DNA of 64,000 nucleotides from Microbacterium sp. ProA8 (GCF_039905635.1 NZ_CP157000.1:2790001-2854000); one strand, 5' to 3'. Counted from the first letter of the stretch, positions 1-11,552 are shown. Translations and numbers: made by a program. Notes: generated by a model not told the origin, from the letters alone.

Positions 1-46
1 GCCCGTCGCACCACCCGAACGGCGGCGTCGGCGGGGACCGGACCGC

Positions 47-52
47 CATAAT
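47..52 (+). promoter_or_regulatory. -10 box of a probable leaderless marR-family promoter
   Basis: The hexamer CATAAT ends 6 nt before the ATG at 59, and no AGGAG-type ribosome site is present. This spacing puts the transcription start at or next to the A of the start codon. It is one of many such arrangements in the window. No clear -35 box can be seen. Confidence 0.5.
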
Positions 53-58
53 GAGGGC

Positions 59-562
59 ATGACGGCGCAGAGCGACGAGGTGGATCGCATCGTCGAGGCG
101 TGGACGACGCAGCGCCCCGACCTCGACTTCTCGCCGCTGGGCGTGCTCTCGCGCGTCGACCGGCTCTCACGGCACCTCGACCGCGCGCGCCGCGACGCCT
201 TCCGCCGCAGCGAGCTCGAGCCGTGGGAGTGGGATGTGCTGTCAGCCCTGCGGCGGGCCGGCGAGCCGTTCCAGCTGAGCCCCAAGCAGCTGCTGCAGCA
301 GACCCTCGTGTCGAGCGGCACGATGACCAACCGCATCGATCGCCTGGTCGGCCGCCGGCTGGTGCGCCGCGAGTCGGACCCCGACGACGGTCGCAGCGTG
401 CTGGTCACGCTCACCGACGAGGGGAAGATCCGGGTGGATGCCGCGATCACGCGACTCGTCGACGCCGAGGCGCTTCTCCTCGACACGCTCTCGCGGGGAG
501 ACCGCGAGCGGCTCGCCGCCCTGCTGCGCAAACTCAGCCTGGGCTTCGACGCGACCGCGTGA
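59..562 (+). CDS. MarR family transcriptional regulator
   Basis: Winged-helix repressor of the MarR type, 167 aa, a normal length for the family. The recognition helix and wing are visible: SSGTMTNRIDRLVGRRLV at about residues 82-99 is followed by the wing RRESDPDDGRSVLVTLTDEG, which carries the conserved D-x-R-S signature. The N-terminus (about 1-60) and the C-terminal helix should form the dimer interface. There is an in-frame upstream-like ATG at 51 in another frame, but the ATG at 59 fits the leaderless -10 spacing. The only downstream neighbour is convergent, so the target is not obvious from context; autoregulation or control of an upstream gene outside the window is possible. The ligand is unknown. 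Confidence 0.9.
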   Translation: MTAQSDEVDRIVEAWTTQRPDLDFSPLGVLSRVDRLSRHLDRARRDAFRRSELEPWEWDVLSALRRAGEPFQLSPKQLLQQTLVSSGTMTNRIDRLVGRRLVRRESDPDDGRSVLVTLTDEGKIRVDAAITRLVDAEALLLDTLSRGDRERLAALLRKLSLGFDATA

Positions 563-568
563 AATGTC

Positions 569-594
569 CGGGCTGGATCGAGCAGATCAGCCCG
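569..594. terminator. Hairpin between convergent genes
   Basis: CGGGCTG-GATC and GATC-AGCCCG form an 11/10-bp stem with one bulged base around a 5-nt loop (GAGCA), 7 nt after the marR-family stop codon. The ABC-F gene converges from the right. There is no U-tract, which is common for actinobacterial terminators. It could serve both strands. Confidence 0.5.
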
Positions 595-646
595 CCGAGG
601 CGCGGATATCGCCGATCCTGCCCGGGTCTTTCACGCTCAGGGACGC

Positions 647-2458
<1,812 letters not shown>

Positions 2459-2520
2459 GTCCCCTCCAGGCTAGGCGAGGTGCGGGGCCCGGCCGCGCGC
2501 GGGGAGCCGAGGAGACCCGG

Positions 2521-2826
2521 TCAGTCGGCGATCTGCACCGCGCGGTCGAATGCCACGTAGCCCGAGAAGTCGGCGCCGACGCGCGCAACGGCGCTCGAGT
2601 GCGGCGTCGGGTACGACCACGCGCGGTCGGGGTGCTCGCCGTCACCGGCACGGACGCTGAAGTACTGGGCCTCACCCTTCCAGGGGCAGGTGTACGGCGT
2701 CGCGCTCTCGACGAGGGCGCCCTTCGCGACCGCCACGGGCGGCCAGTACCAATTGCCCTCGATGCGGACGAGGTCGTCCTTGTCGGCCTCGGCGATCACC
2801 ACGCCGTTCAGCACAGCCTTCATCAT
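2521..2826 (-). CDS. DUF427 domain-containing protein
   Basis: Small protein of 101 aa that is a single DUF427 domain of unknown biochemical function. Typical family features are visible: the N-terminal KAVLNGVVIAEAD strand, the EGNWYWPP segment, the Y-T-C-P-W-K-G motif and the C-terminal SGYVAFD. The start has two adjacent ATG codons at 2826 and 2823, preceded by GGAGGA, so it is leader-dependent. It lies between ABC-F and the Eis-like gene on the same strand with gaps of 62 and 93 nt, so co-transcription is possible. No catalytic activity is assigned. Confidence 0.9.
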   Translation of the reverse strand: MMKAVLNGVVIAEADKDDLVRIEGNWYWPPVAVAKGALVESATPYTCPWKGEAQYFSVRAGDGEHPDRAWSYPTPHSSAVARVGADFSGYVAFDRAVQIAD

Positions 2827-2919
2827 TCCTCCAGGTGGGTTGGTCTGCCCCCAGAGGACGAACCGGCCCTGGCGCGGATGTGTTCCCGCCGGAGGTGGCG
2901 CGCGCTGCGCGACGCGGAG

Positions 2920-4269
2920 TCAGTACCAGATGCTCAGCCGCGGCGCGGTGTGCCAGCCCAGCACGCGCGCAGCGGCCGCGGCATCCGTCGTCTTCACACG
3001 TCCCGCCGCGGCGAGTGTCGCCGCTGAGACCGCTCCGAGGTAGGTGGCCGACAGCTCCGTGATGCCGAGCGCGACCTCCACCGCCCCGTCGGGCGACTCG
3101 CCGTCGGCGAGAGTCGTCACACGTCCGACGCCGTCGGCGTCGACCTCGAGCAGATACCGCCCGCTCGAGAGCCCGAGCGGGTCGGACACGTCGAGCACGA
3201 GTGTGCCCGCACCGCCGTAGCGACGCGTCTCGAGGCATGCCGCCACGTCGATGATCCGCACGTACTGGTGGTCGCGCACCGTCACCTTGGCCGCCCGCTG
3301 GTCGGCGATCATCCAGAGCAGCGGCTCGTCGATCGAGAGCTCTCCCGCGTGCACCTCGGCGACCAGGTCGAGCTCGAGGAGGAACCGCCAGAGCGCGGCG
3401 TACGCGTCGTCGGTCTCGGCCAGGAGGTAGTGAACCGTGACCGTCGCCTTGGTGAAGTCGTCGTGGTTCTCGCGCACGGCGTAGACCGCAGCACCGCGCA
3501 CCTCGCCCTCGGCATCCGTGTACTGGACGGCGCGCTTCTCGCCGACCTTCTCGGCGGCCGGATTCGTGCCGGCGAACCCGTCCCAGTGGCTGCCCGGCAC
3601 ATCGATCTCGCCCGGGAAGCGGTGGCGCACCCGCTCGTGCAGCGCCGGCAGGAGCTCACGCACCCGCTCGCGGGTCACGAAGTCGACGCGCCCGGCGGGC
3701 TGCGGGCCGATCCACGCCGCGCGCTTGGTCTCGATCTGCCACGATGCGCCCGCCGCCGCCGGGGCGAACCCGTAGCGGCCGTAGAGCGGGGACTCGCTGA
3801 CCGTGAGCATCGCCATCGGGATCCCGGCGGCCTGAGTGGCGCGCAATTCGCCCTCCAGCATCGCCCGGGCGACGCCGCGGCGACGATGCGTCGGCGCGAC
3901 GGTCACCGCCGAGATCGCGCACGATGCGATCGCCGCACCGCCCGGCACGGTGAGTTCGCCGAGCCAGGACGCGATGGTCGCCACCGGGGCGTCGGCCATC
4001 GGACCCGCGGGGTCGTACACCCCGGTGAGCCGGCGGAAGCCGCTGCGGTCGCGAGACGCCGAGATCTGCTCATCGGTGCGCTCGCCGTCCTGGAAGCCTC
4101 GCGCGACGGACTGGAGCCAGCCGACGAACCCGTCGCCCTCGACCTCGAGCCGGCGGTAGTCGAGGCCGTTCGCGGCGAGCCGCGTGCGGGACTGCTCGTC
4201 CACGGGTCCGCCGCGGAACGCGGCGCGCTCGGACTCGCCGGCAACGCGCGTGGAATCGACGGTGTTCAT
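2920..4269 (-). CDS. Eis-like GNAT N-acetyltransferase
   Basis: Protein of 449 aa with the two-part architecture of the Eis (enhanced intracellular survival) family: an N-terminal GNAT fold (about 40-185), a second GNAT-like fold, and a C-terminal SCP2-like sterol-carrier domain (about 340-449). The acetyl-CoA pyrophosphate-binding loop is seen as VAPTHRRRGVARAML at about residues 127-141. The chain ends in an aromatic residue plus free carboxylate (SIWY), matching the catalytic C-terminus of Eis proteins. Family members acetylate amines, including aminoglycosides and protein lysines; which substrate applies here is unknown. A GAGGAAG precedes the ATG. Next upstream is ispE, 33 nt away on the same strand, so the genes may be co-transcribed. 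Confidence 0.88.
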   Translation of the reverse strand: MNTVDSTRVAGESERAAFRGGPVDEQSRTRLAANGLDYRRLEVEGDGFVGWLQSVARGFQDGERTDEQISASRDRSGFRRLTGVYDPAGPMADAPVATIASWLGELTVPGGAAIASCAISAVTVAPTHRRRGVARAMLEGELRATQAAGIPMAMLTVSESPLYGRYGFAPAAAGASWQIETKRAAWIGPQPAGRVDFVTRERVRELLPALHERVRHRFPGEIDVPGSHWDGFAGTNPAAEKVGEKRAVQYTDAEGEVRGAAVYAVRENHDDFTKATVTVHYLLAETDDAYAALWRFLLELDLVAEVHAGELSIDEPLLWMIADQRAAKVTVRDHQYVRIIDVAACLETRRYGGAGTLVLDVSDPLGLSSGRYLLEVDADGVGRVTTLADGESPDGAVEVALGITELSATYLGAVSAATLAAAGRVKTTDAAAAARVLGWHTAPRLSIWY

Positions 4270-4302
4270 GGGGTCTTCCTCTCGGGGCTCAGGACGCCGG
4301 TC

Positions 4303-5229
4303 TCACGCCACCACGCGTGCACCGGCCACCGGCCCGTGCACATGGAGCGCTTCGTACCCGGCGGCCGACAACGTGATCTGCAGTTCGAGTGCCGACTCGG
4401 GATCGACCGCCAGGAAGGCCAGCGTAGGGCCGGACCCCGACACCAGCCCGGCCAGCGCACCGGACTCCTCGCCCAGCTCCAGCACCTCGCGCAGCTGCGG
4501 CCGCATCGACAGCGCGGCGATCTGGAGGTCGTTGCGGGTGTGCTCGGCGAGCGCGACCGGGTCGCCGGCGCGCAGCGCCTGCAGCACCGTGGGATCGACG
4601 GCGGGGACGCGGGCTGCGGTGGCGATATCGGGGCGCACCCGAAGCTCGTCGAGGTGCGCGTACACCTCGGGCGTCGACAGTCCGGCCTTCGACGGCACCA
4701 CGACCCAGTCGAACCGGCCCTTCGCGAGGGCGGGGCTCAGCTGGTCGCCGCGGCCGGTCCCGATCGCCGTCCCCCCCATGAGGGCGAACGGCACGTCGGC
4801 GCCGAGCCGGGAGGCGAGCTTGTGCAGTTCGGCGGTGCCCAGCTCGGCACCCCACAGCGCGTCGCACGCGACGAGGGCGGCCGCGGCATCCGCCGATCCG
4901 CCGCCCATGCCGCCCGCGACCGGCACGTGCTTGACGATGTCGAGGTGCACGCCGCCGTCGTACCCGATGCGCTGCGCCACGAGCCGCGCCGCGCGCACCG
5001 CGAGATTGCGGTCGTCGGCCGGCACTCCGGTCACGTCGACGGTGCCCGAGATCGCCACCGTGAACTCGTCGGAGGGCGAAGCCCACACGTCCTCGTACAG
5101 CGACACCGCCTGATACGCCGACGCGACGTCGTGGTAGCCGTCGTCGTGCACACCGCCGACCTCGAAGAAGAGGTTCAGTTTTCCCGGCGCCCGCACCCGG
5201 ACGCCGTCGGCGGCGAGGGCCTGCGTCAC
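4303..5229 (-). CDS. ispE: 4-diphosphocytidyl-2-C-methyl-D-erythritol kinase
   Basis: GHMP-family kinase, 308 aa, that phosphorylates the 2-hydroxyl of CDP-methylerythritol in the non-mevalonate isoprenoid pathway. The N-terminal [13 protein letters not shown] segment and the ATP-binding loop [17 protein letters not shown] (about residues 104-120) are diagnostic, and the C-terminal GSGPTLAFL matches GHMP motif 3. The ATG overlaps the stop of the upstream aldo/keto reductase gene (ATGA, 4 nt), so translation is probably coupled to it. That coupling is odd, since ispE usually follows rsmA directly in actinobacteria. Here four genes intervene between rsmA and ispE. Confidence 0.95.
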   Translation of the reverse strand: MTQALAADGVRVRAPGKLNLFFEVGGVHDDGYHDVASAYQAVSLYEDVWASPSDEFTVAISGTVDVTGVPADDRNLAVRAARLVAQRIGYDGGVHLDIVKHVPVAGGMGGGSADAAAALVACDALWGAELGTAELHKLASRLGADVPFALMGGTAIGTGRGDQLSPALAKGRFDWVVVPSKAGLSTPEVYAHLDELRVRPDIATAARVPAVDPTVLQALRAGDPVALAEHTRNDLQIAALSMRPQLREVLELGEESGALAGLVSGSGPTLAFLAVDPESALELQITLSAAGYEALHVHGPVAGARVVA

Positions 5230-6311
5230 CGGTTCGCCGATTCCGCCCAGAGATCCACGTCGATGCCATCCGACAGCGCGTCGATGCGCTCCAGCTCCTC
5301 GGTGTCGAACGCCGGGCCCTCGAGGGCCTTGAGGTTCTCATCGAGCTGCGCCGGACGCGACGCGCCGATCAGGGCGGACGCGACCACGGGGTCGCGCAGC
5401 ACCCACTGGATCGCCATCTGGGCGAGCGTCTGCCCCCGCTCCTTCGCGATGACGTCGAGTGAGCGGAGCGTCGACAGGCCCTTCTCGCTCAGCGACCCGC
5501 TGGGAAGCGACGCCCGCTGCTGCGCACGCTCGGCCGAGCCGTCGCCGAGGTACTTGTCGGTGAGCAGGCCCTGCGCCAGCGGCGTGAACGCGATCGCCCC
5601 CATGCCCTCCTGCCGCAGCACCCCGGTCAGGCCGTCTTCGACCCAGCGGTTGAGGATCGAGTACGACGGCTGGTGGATCACCAGCGGCGTGCCGAGCGAT
5701 CGGGCGACGGCGGCCGCCGCCGCCGTCCGCTCCGCGCTGTAGGACGAGATGCCGACGTACAGCGCCTTGCCCTGACGCACCAGGGTGTCGAGCGCGCCCA
5801 CGGTCTCTTCGACGGGGACGTCGGGGTCGACGCGGTGCGAGTAGAAGATGTCGACGTAGTCGATGCTGAGGCGCTGCAGGGACTGCTCCGCGCTGGCGAG
5901 CAGGTACTTGCGCGCACCGCCGTTGCCGTACGGACCGTGCCACATGTCGTAGCCGGCCTTCGACGAGATGATGAGCTCGTCACGGTACGGCGCGAAGTCC
6001 TCGCGCATCATGCGGCCGAAGTTCGTCTCGGCGCTGCCGTACGGCGGGCCGTAGTTGTTGGCGAGATCGAAGTGGGTGATGCCACGGTCGAACGCGTGGC
6101 GCAGCAGGGCTCGCTGGTTGTCGAACGGGATGTTGTCGCCGAAGTTCCACCAGAGGCCGAGCGACACGGGAGGGAGGGTGAGGCCCGACGTGCCGACGCG
6201 GCGGTACTCCCCTCCTGCCGCGGAGCCCGTGGAAGCGTAGCGGTCGTCGGCGGCGGCGTAGGGGCGGTGGAGGTCTCCTCCACGGGACAGGTAGCGCGCG
6301 TCTTCGGTCAC
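5226..6311 (-). CDS. Aldo/keto reductase, YghZ/GpdD-like
   Basis: NADPH-dependent oxidoreductase of 361 aa. The (beta/alpha)8 AKR signature is clear: [15 protein letters not shown] carries the catalytic Asp/Tyr, SSKAGYDMW carries the Lys, and FYSHR carries the His. The opening [23 protein letters not shown] and overall length match the AKR14 group (YghZ, L-glyceraldehyde-3-phosphate reductase) or Kv-beta-like AKRs. Start is GTG, and a TAGCCT -10 box ends 6 nt upstream, indicating a leaderless mRNA. It forms a two-gene unit with ispE through a 4-nt overlap. The physiological substrate is uncertain; methylglyoxal or triose phosphates are family possibilities. Confidence 0.9.
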   Translation of the reverse strand: MTEDARYLSRGGDLHRPYAAADDRYASTGSAAGGEYRRVGTSGLTLPPVSLGLWWNFGDNIPFDNQRALLRHAFDRGITHFDLANNYGPPYGSAETNFGRMMREDFAPYRDELIISSKAGYDMWHGPYGNGGARKYLLASAEQSLQRLSIDYVDIFYSHRVDPDVPVEETVGALDTLVRQGKALYVGISSYSAERTAAAAAVARSLGTPLVIHQPSYSILNRWVEDGLTGVLRQEGMGAIAFTPLAQGLLTDKYLGDGSAERAQQRASLPSGSLSEKGLSTLRSLDVIAKERGQTLAQMAIQWVLRDPVVASALIGASRPAQLDENLKALEGPAFDTEELERIDALSDGIDVDLWAESANR

Positions 6312-6317
6312 CGGTCC

Positions 6318-6323
6318 AGGCTA
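6318..6323 (-). promoter_or_regulatory. -10 box of the leaderless aldo/keto reductase-ispE promoter
   Basis: TAGCCT (reading the minus strand) ends 6 nt before the GTG at 6311. No Shine-Dalgarno is present in the 6-nt spacer GGACCG. It supports the GTG start and a leaderless transcript. Confidence 0.55.
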
Positions 6324-6358
6324 TCGGCGCGGCGTGCGGCGCGCAGGTGGCGCCCGCG

Positions 6359-6398
6359 GCGTGTGCCTCCCGCCGCGCCCCGGCACAGGGGCACACGC
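6359..6398. repeat. Inverted repeat in the divergent AKR/Stealth intergenic region
   Basis: GCGTGTGCC (6359-6367) and GGCACACGC (6390-6398) are perfect 9-bp inverted arms around a 22-nt spacer. The element lies between two divergent genes, so a terminator is unlikely; an operator or an mRNA leader structure for the Stealth gene is possible. The remainder of this 191-nt gap shows only the AKR -10 box and the Stealth ribosome site. Confidence 0.4.
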
Positions 6399-6502
6399 GG
6401 TGCCGGCATGTCAAGGATGCGGTCGGAAACGTCTTCGTAACGGATGATGCCTAAGGTGACCACACCGGACGGCGACACCGCGTCGCCAGCGAAGGAGGAA
6501 AT

Positions 6503-8089
6503 ATGGCCGCACTCTCGGCTCTGCCGCAGCCCGCCCTCACATGGACGGGACTGCTGGAGCGCGCGGACATCGCCATCGACCGCGGCATCCTGCACGTCGT
6601 GCACGACGATGTCACGCCGGTCGAGGCCCGCACGACGGATCTCCTGCTCGTCGCCGGCGCCCTGGAGGCAGCCGGCATCTCCGTGACCCTGATCCGCCAC
6701 GATCGCGCGATCCCCGCGCTGGCCGTCGACCTCGCCGATCGCGACAGCGCGCTCACCGCGCTCGCCGGCCTCTGCGCGACGGAGCCCGTGTACATCAAGG
6801 CGAAGGGGCGTCCGCCCGTGCTCGCCTCGGACGCCTCGCCGTTCCCCGCTGCCCCGTCCGGCGTCCGCGTCTACCGGCCGCGCATCAGCCGCAACGGCAC
6901 GCTCCGCTACACCGCCGCCCTCGGCGCCCACCTCGAGTTCTGGCGCTTCGCCGACGACGTCGTCGAGGCGCCCCACGACAACGCCCTCACGCGCAAGCTC
7001 ACGCCCGCCGACGATCTCACCTACACGACCGTCGAGCGGTACGGGCGCGCGTGGCGGACGCTGGACGGCATGTTCGACCCGCAGCCGCACGAGTTCACCG
7101 AAGAGGTCGACCTCGTCTTCTCGTGGGTGGACGGCTCATCGAGCGCCTTCCAGCGCATGCGCGCCGCCCAGATGGCCGAGTACGTCGTCGGCGACGGCGA
7201 CGACGGCCCCGCGCGCTACCGTCACGTGGACGAGCTGCGCTACGCGCTGCGGAGCGTCCACATGTACGCGCCCTGGGTGCGACGGATCTTCATCGCGACC
7301 GACTCGCCGGCGCCGTCCTGGCTGCTCGAGCACCCGAAGGTGACCATCGTCCGCAGCGAGGAGTTCTTCGCCGACCCCTCGGTGCTGCCCACCCACAACT
7401 CGCACGCCGTCGAGGCGCAGCTGCACCGCATCCCGGGCCTCGCCGAGCACTTCCTGTACTCCAACGACGACATGTTCTTCGGCCGCCTGGTCGAGCCCGA
7501 GCTCTTCTTCACCCCGGCCGGCGTGACGAAGTTCGTCGAGTGCGAGGTGCGGATCGGGGCCGGCGCGCCGGCGTCGCATCGCAGCGGCCACGACAACGGG
7601 CTCCGCGTCAACCGCGCCCTGCTGAGCGAGCGATTCGGCCGCACGATCGTCCGCGACCTCGACCACTGCGCGACGCCGCTGCGCAGGAGCGTCATGGCCG
7701 AGCTCGAGGAGGCCTTCCCCGACGACTTCGCGCGGACCGCGGCATCCCGCTTCCGCTCCGCCACCGACATCTCGGTCACCAACAGCCTCTACCACTACTA
7801 CGCCCTCATGACCGGGCGGGCGGTCGCCACCCACGAGCCGCGCGTGCGGTACGCGCAGACCACCATGGCGTCGGGGCTCCGGCGCATGCAGCGCCTCGCC
7901 GAGCGGACCGACGTCGACATGTTCTGCCTCAACGACGGCGGCAACGCCGAGGTCCCCGAGGACGTCCGGGTGCGGAGCCTCCGCGACTCGCTGGAGCGCA
8001 TGTTCCCGGTGCGGGCGCCGTGGGAGCGCGCCGAGCTCAGCGCAGCAGAGGAATCGGCTCGGTCGGCGCATCCCTCCGGACGACGCTGA
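6503..8089 (+). CDS. Stealth family protein (hexose-1-phosphoryltransferase)
   Basis: Protein of 528 aa with the conserved regions of the Stealth family, which transfer sugar-1-phosphate to build phosphodiester-linked polysaccharides and are related to the human GlcNAc-1-phosphotransferase. CR1 is [10 protein letters not shown] at about residue 201. CR2 is [14 protein letters not shown]...[12 protein letters not shown] from about 237, with the YSNDDMFFG acidic motif near 318. CR3 is [16 protein letters not shown] at about 355, and a CR4-like tail follows. The N-terminal 200 residues are poorly conserved. A strong AAGGAGG (6492-6498) sits 4 nt before the ATG. No capsule or glycosyltransferase cluster surrounds it, so the acceptor is unknown. 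Its last 53 nt overlap the convergent phosphoesterase gene tail to tail. Confidence 0.9.
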   Translation: MAALSALPQPALTWTGLLERADIAIDRGILHVVHDDVTPVEARTTDLLLVAGALEAAGISVTLIRHDRAIPALAVDLADRDSALTALAGLCATEPVYIKAKGRPPVLASDASPFPAAPSGVRVYRPRISRNGTLRYTAALGAHLEFWRFADDVVEAPHDNALTRKLTPADDLTYTTVERYGRAWRTLDGMFDPQPHEFTEEVDLVFSWVDGSSSAFQRMRAAQMAEYVVGDGDDGPARYRHVDELRYALRSVHMYAPWVRRIFIATDSPAPSWLLEHPKVTIVRSEEFFADPSVLPTHNSHAVEAQLHRIPGLAEHFLYSNDDMFFGRLVEPELFFTPAGVTKFVECEVRIGAGAPASHRSGHDNGLRVNRALLSERFGRTIVRDLDHCATPLRRSVMAELEEAFPDDFARTAASRFRSATDISVTNSLYHYYALMTGRAVATHEPRVRYAQTTMASGLRRMQRLAERTDVDMFCLNDGGNAEVPEDVRVRSLRDSLERMFPVRAPWERAELSAAEESARSAHPSGRR

Positions 8090-8957
8090 GCGGCGCGACC
8101 TCGGCGGCGCGCAGCCGGCGCTGCGCCTCGTCGGCGTCGATGTACTCCAGGGTCCGCGGCGCGTCGACGGGCACGACCGAGTGCACGACGGTGTCGTCGT
8201 AGACGTGCACGAGGTTGAAGGCCTGCGCGCCGTCCTGGGGGCGGGTGCCGCCCACGGGAACCGTGAGGTCCTGCGCGTAGCAGGTGGAGGATGCGACCGA
8301 CACCGGAATGCCGGCGAAGGTGGCGAAGGTGGAGTAGTGCAGGTGGCCGGCGATGATGGCACGCACGTCGGTGCCGCGGAGCACCGCCGCGAGCCGTGAC
8401 TGATCGCGCAGCTCGACGCTCGCAGCGAGGGGCAGCACGGCCGGGACCGGCGGGTGGTGCATCGCCACGATGGTGCCGAGCGGCGCCGGGGTGGCGAGCA
8501 CCTCCCTCAGCCACGCCAGCTGCTCATCGCGCAGCTCGCCGTAGTGGTGACCGGGAACGCTGGTGTCGAGGGTGACGACGCGGAGCCCGTCGAGCTCGTC
8601 GACGCGGTCGACGGGACGACGATCGGATGCCTCGTCCAGCAGCTCGGCGCGGAACGCCGCGCGATCGTCGTGGTTGCCCATCACCCAGAGCACGCGCGCC
8701 CCGATGCGTTCGGCGAACGGCTCGACGAGGGCGCGCAGATCCGCATAGGCGCCGCGTTCCCCGAGGTCGACGAGGTCGCCGGTGAAGACCACCGCGTCGG
8801 GCCGCACGCCCGACTCCTCGATGACGTCCAGCGCTCGCGTCAGCTGGGCCGCCCCGTCGAGCGCGTCGAACAGACGCGGCGTGGACGCCGCGCGCAGGTG
8901 GGTGTCGCTGATGTGCAGCAGGATGCGTTCAGGGGCCGGATGCTCTGCGGGTCGCAT
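8037..8957 (-). CDS. Metallophosphoesterase, CpdA-like (3',5'-cyclic nucleotide phosphodiesterase class III)
   Basis: Calcineurin-like phosphoesterase, 306 aa. All metal-binding blocks are seen: HISDTHL (D-x-H, about residue 18), GDLVDLG (about 60), GNHDDR (about 94), MHHPP (about 166) and GHLHYS (about 199). This order and the short N-terminus match the CpdA/Icc group that hydrolyses cAMP or other cyclic nucleotides. No signal peptide, so cytoplasmic. The ATG is preceded by GGAG at 9-nt spacing; the 119-nt gap to rsmA contains a small TCACC-ACAC-GGTGA hairpin and the likely promoter. The 3' end runs 53 nt into the convergent Stealth gene. The actual nucleotide substrate is not determined from sequence. 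Confidence 0.87.
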   Translation of the reverse strand: MRPAEHPAPERILLHISDTHLRAASTPRLFDALDGAAQLTRALDVIEESGVRPDAVVFTGDLVDLGERGAYADLRALVEPFAERIGARVLWVMGNHDDRAAFRAELLDEASDRRPVDRVDELDGLRVVTLDTSVPGHHYGELRDEQLAWLREVLATPAPLGTIVAMHHPPVPAVLPLAASVELRDQSRLAAVLRGTDVRAIIAGHLHYSTFATFAGIPVSVASSTCYAQDLTVPVGGTRPQDGAQAFNLVHVYDDTVVHSVVPVDAPRTLEYIDADEAQRRLRAAEVAPLSVVRRDAPTEPIPLLR

Positions 8958-9076
8958 GTCGGTTCACTCCGGTCCGCCGCGAGGCAAGCTGCCCGTGGAG
9001 CGGGACGGCGGACGGCAGAAATGTTACCGGCATGTTTCGGGCCATCCGGTCACCACACGGTGAACAATGACCAAAC

Positions 9077-9937
9077 TCACACCGCGTCGGGATCTCCGGC
9101 CGCCTGGGCGATGCGGACGAAATCGTCGATGGAGAGGTCCTCGCCGCGCGCGGTCGGCGCCACCCCGGCCTTCTCCAGCACCGCGGACGCGGCGGCCGCG
9201 GAGCCACCGAGGACCGCGGAGGTCGCCTGCCGCAGCATCTTGCGCCGCTGCTGGAAGGCCGCGTCGACGATGCCGAACGTCCTCCGCCGCAGGGCCTCGT
9301 CACCGCGCGGCTCGGCGTCCCGGCGGAACCCGACCAGCACGCTGTCGACATTGGGGACGGGCCAGAAGACCTGTCGCGAAACCGTGCCCGCCAGTCGCCA
9401 CGGGCCGTACCAGGCGGCCTTGACGCTGGGGGCGCCGTACACCTTCGAGCCCGGCGGGGCGGCGAGCCGCTCCCCCACCTCCGCCTGCACCATCACGACG
9501 CCGCGGTCGAGACCGGGAAAGTGCTCGAGGAAGTGCAGCAGCACCGGCACGCTCACGTTGTACGGCAGATTCGCGACGAGCACCGCGGGGTCGCCGGGCA
9601 GCTCGGTGACACGCAGCGCATCGGCGTCCACCACCGTGAGGGCCCCGTCCGCGACGCCGTGCGCGGCGACGGTCGCCGGCAGGCGCTCCGCGAGGCGGTG
9701 GTCGATCTCGACGGCGGTGACGGATGCCCCGGCCTCGAGGATCGCGAGGGTCAGCGATCCCAGCCCCGGCCCCACCTCGACCACGCGGTCGCCCGGGACC
9801 ACCTCGGCGACGTTCACGATCTTGCGGACCGTATTGGCGTCGACGACGAAGTTCTGCCCGAGCTTCTTCGTCGGCGTCACGTCGAGTTCGGCGGCGAGGG
9901 CACGGATCTCGGCCGCGCCGAGGAGTGTCACGGGCAT
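9077..9937 (-). CDS. rsmA: 16S rRNA (adenine(1518)-N(6)/adenine(1519)-N(6))-dimethyltransferase RsmA (KsgA)
   Basis: SAM-dependent methyltransferase that dimethylates two adjacent adenines in helix 45 of 16S rRNA. The family opening [17 protein letters not shown], the SAM motif [11 protein letters not shown] and the catalytic NLPYNVS are all present; 286 aa. An upstream in-frame TTG at 9967 would add 10 residues, but a TACAGT box at 9944-9949 lies exactly 6 nt before the ATG at 9937 and the TTG has no ribosome site. I therefore choose [14 protein letters not shown] as the N-terminus. It belongs to the conserved tatD-rsmA-ispE neighbourhood, but is separated from both partners here. Confidence 0.95.
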   Translation of the reverse strand: MPVTLLGAAEIRALAAELDVTPTKKLGQNFVVDANTVRKIVNVAEVVPGDRVVEVGPGLGSLTLAILEAGASVTAVEIDHRLAERLPATVAAHGVADGALTVVDADALRVTELPGDPAVLVANLPYNVSVPVLLHFLEHFPGLDRGVVMVQAEVGERLAAPPGSKVYGAPSVKAAWYGPWRLAGTVSRQVFWPVPNVDSVLVGFRRDAEPRGDEALRRRTFGIVDAAFQQRRKMLRQATSAVLGGSAAAASAVLEKAGVAPTARGEDLSIDDFVRIAQAAGDPDAV

Positions 9938-9943
9938 GCGTTC

Positions 9944-9949
9944 ACTGTA
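9944..9949 (-). promoter_or_regulatory. -10 box of the leaderless rsmA promoter
   Basis: TACAGT on the minus strand ends 6 nt before the ATG at 9937. The spacer GAACGC has no ribosome site. This decides the start codon of rsmA. Confidence 0.6.
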
Positions 9950-10031
9950 CGGCGTGCGGGTGCGCAAACCCGGATCGCGCGTCGTTCGCCGACCGGCCGC
10001 CGATGACCTCGCCCTCGCGCGACCCGGCCGC

Positions 10032-10037
10032 TAGCGT
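10032..10037 (+). promoter_or_regulatory. -10 box of the leaderless sugar-porter promoter
   Basis: TAGCGT followed by 6 nt (ACGACC) and the ATG at 10044. No Shine-Dalgarno. The rsmA promoter lies about 85 nt away on the other strand. Confidence 0.55.
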
Positions 10038-10043
10038 ACGACC

Positions 10044-11507
10044 ATGAGTTCGACCGGATCGATCCCCGCAGACGCGTTCTCCCTCCGCAGCCCGTATGGG
10101 CGCCGCGCGATCGGCCTCTCGGTCGCCGCCGCCGTCGGCGGATTCCTGTTCGGCTTCGACTCGTCGGTGATCAACGGCGCCGTCGACTCGATCTCGCAGG
10201 ATTTCGCGCTGAACGACGTCATCACCGGCTTCGTGGTCGCGATCGCACTGCTCGGCTGCGCGGTCGGCGCGATCATCGCCGGCAACCTGTCGGATCGCTG
10301 GGGGCGTCTGCGGGTCATGTTCCTGGGCGCGATCATGTTCTTCGTCAGCTCGATCGGCGCGGGGCTCGCGTTCTCCGCCTGGGACCTGGCGCTCTGGCGC
10401 GTGATCGGCGGTCTCGGCATCGGCATCGCGTCCGTCGTCGCGCCCGCCTACATCGCCGAGATCGCGCCCCGGCAGATCCGCGGCGGCCTCGCCTCGCTGC
10501 AGCAGCTCGCGATCACCCTGGGTATCTTCGCCGCCCTGCTGTCGGACGCGCTCCTCGCCAACACCGCCGGCGGCGCCGACGAGGTGCTGTGGTTCGGCCT
10601 CGAGGCGTGGCGCTGGATGTTCCTGGTCGGCGTCGTCCCGTCCGCGGTGTACGGCATCCTGTCGTTCACCCTGCCGGAGTCGCCGCGCTATCTCATCGCG
10701 AAGGGACGCTACGCCGAGGCGAAGGAGATCTTCTCGCGCCTCGTGCCGGCCGCCGATCTCGACCACACCATCCGCGACCTGCAGACCGCGATCGAGAGCG
10801 ACCGCAAGAACGCCGGCGTCTCGCTGCGGGGGCCCGTGCTGGGCCTGCAGCGGATCGTCTGGGTCGGCATCATCCTGTCGGTGTTCCAGCAGTTCGTCGG
10901 CATCAACGTGATCTTCTACTACTCCACGAGCCTCTGGCAGTCGGTCGGATTCGACGAGAGCGACTCGTTCACGATCAGCGTCGTGACCTCGATCACCAAC
11001 GTGCTGGTGACGCTCATCGCGATCTTCCTGGTCGACCGCGTCGGCCGGAAGCCCATTCTGCTGACCGGCTCCGTCATGATGGCCGTGTCGCTCGGACTGA
11101 TGGCGATCTCGTTCGTGTTCTCCGAGACGGATGCCGAGGGCGCGGTGACCCTGCCCGCACCGTGGGGGCCGATCGCGCTCATCGCGGCGAACGTGTTCGT
11201 CGTGGGCTTCGGCGCGTCGTGGGGGCCACTCGTCTGGGTGCTGCTCGGCGAGATCTTCCCCAGCCGCATCCGCGGCAAGGCGCTCGGCGTCGCCGCCGGG
11301 GCGCAGTGGATCGCGAACTTCCTCATCACGATCTCGTTCCCCGCGATGTCGTCGTGGTCGCTGCCGCTCACCTACGGCATGTACGCGGTGTTCGCCGCCC
11401 TGTCGTTCTTCTACGTGCTGCTGCGCATCCCCGAGACCAAGGGCATGGACATCGAGCAGACCGAGACGCTCTTCACGCACAAGGGCGCCGCGACGCCGGC
11501 GAGCTGA
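10044..11507 (+). CDS. MFS transporter, sugar porter family
   Basis: Twelve-helix proton symporter of 487 aa. Sugar porter signatures are seen in order: GGFLFGFDSSVINGA in TM1, the loop motif GNLSDRWGRLR between TM2 and TM3, GLGIGIASVVAPAYIAEIAP-RQIRGGL in TM4, PESPRYL before the central loop, QQFVGINVIFYYS in TM7, DRVGRKP between TM8 and TM9, and PETKG at the C-terminus. It resembles XylE, GalP and IolT proteins, so the substrate could be xylose, a hexose or myo-inositol. It is monocistronic with its own leaderless promoter; the next gene starts 45 nt downstream with its own -10 box. Confidence 0.9.
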   Translation: MSSTGSIPADAFSLRSPYGRRAIGLSVAAAVGGFLFGFDSSVINGAVDSISQDFALNDVITGFVVAIALLGCAVGAIIAGNLSDRWGRLRVMFLGAIMFFVSSIGAGLAFSAWDLALWRVIGGLGIGIASVVAPAYIAEIAPRQIRGGLASLQQLAITLGIFAALLSDALLANTAGGADEVLWFGLEAWRWMFLVGVVPSAVYGILSFTLPESPRYLIAKGRYAEAKEIFSRLVPAADLDHTIRDLQTAIESDRKNAGVSLRGPVLGLQRIVWVGIILSVFQQFVGINVIFYYSTSLWQSVGFDESDSFTISVVTSITNVLVTLIAIFLVDRVGRKPILLTGSVMMAVSLGLMAISFVFSETDAEGAVTLPAPWGPIALIAANVFVVGFGASWGPLVWVLLGEIFPSRIRGKALGVAAGAQWIANFLITISFPAMSSWSLPLTYGMYAVFAALSFFYVLLRIPETKGMDIEQTETLFTHKGAATPAS

Positions 11508-11540
11508 CCCTGCGGCGGCTGCGGCATCCGTCTCGCCCTC

Positions 11541-11546
11541 TAGGAT
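11541..11546 (+). promoter_or_regulatory. -10 box of a leaderless MFS gene promoter
   Basis: TAGGAT followed by GAACGG (6 nt) and the ATG at 11553. It shows that the second MFS gene can be transcribed separately from the sugar porter gene 45 nt upstream. Confidence 0.55.
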
Positions 11547-11552
11547 GAACGG

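Noticed and set aside
6359..6398. 9-bp inverted repeat as a terminator
   Set aside because: It lies between divergent starts, not after any gene end.
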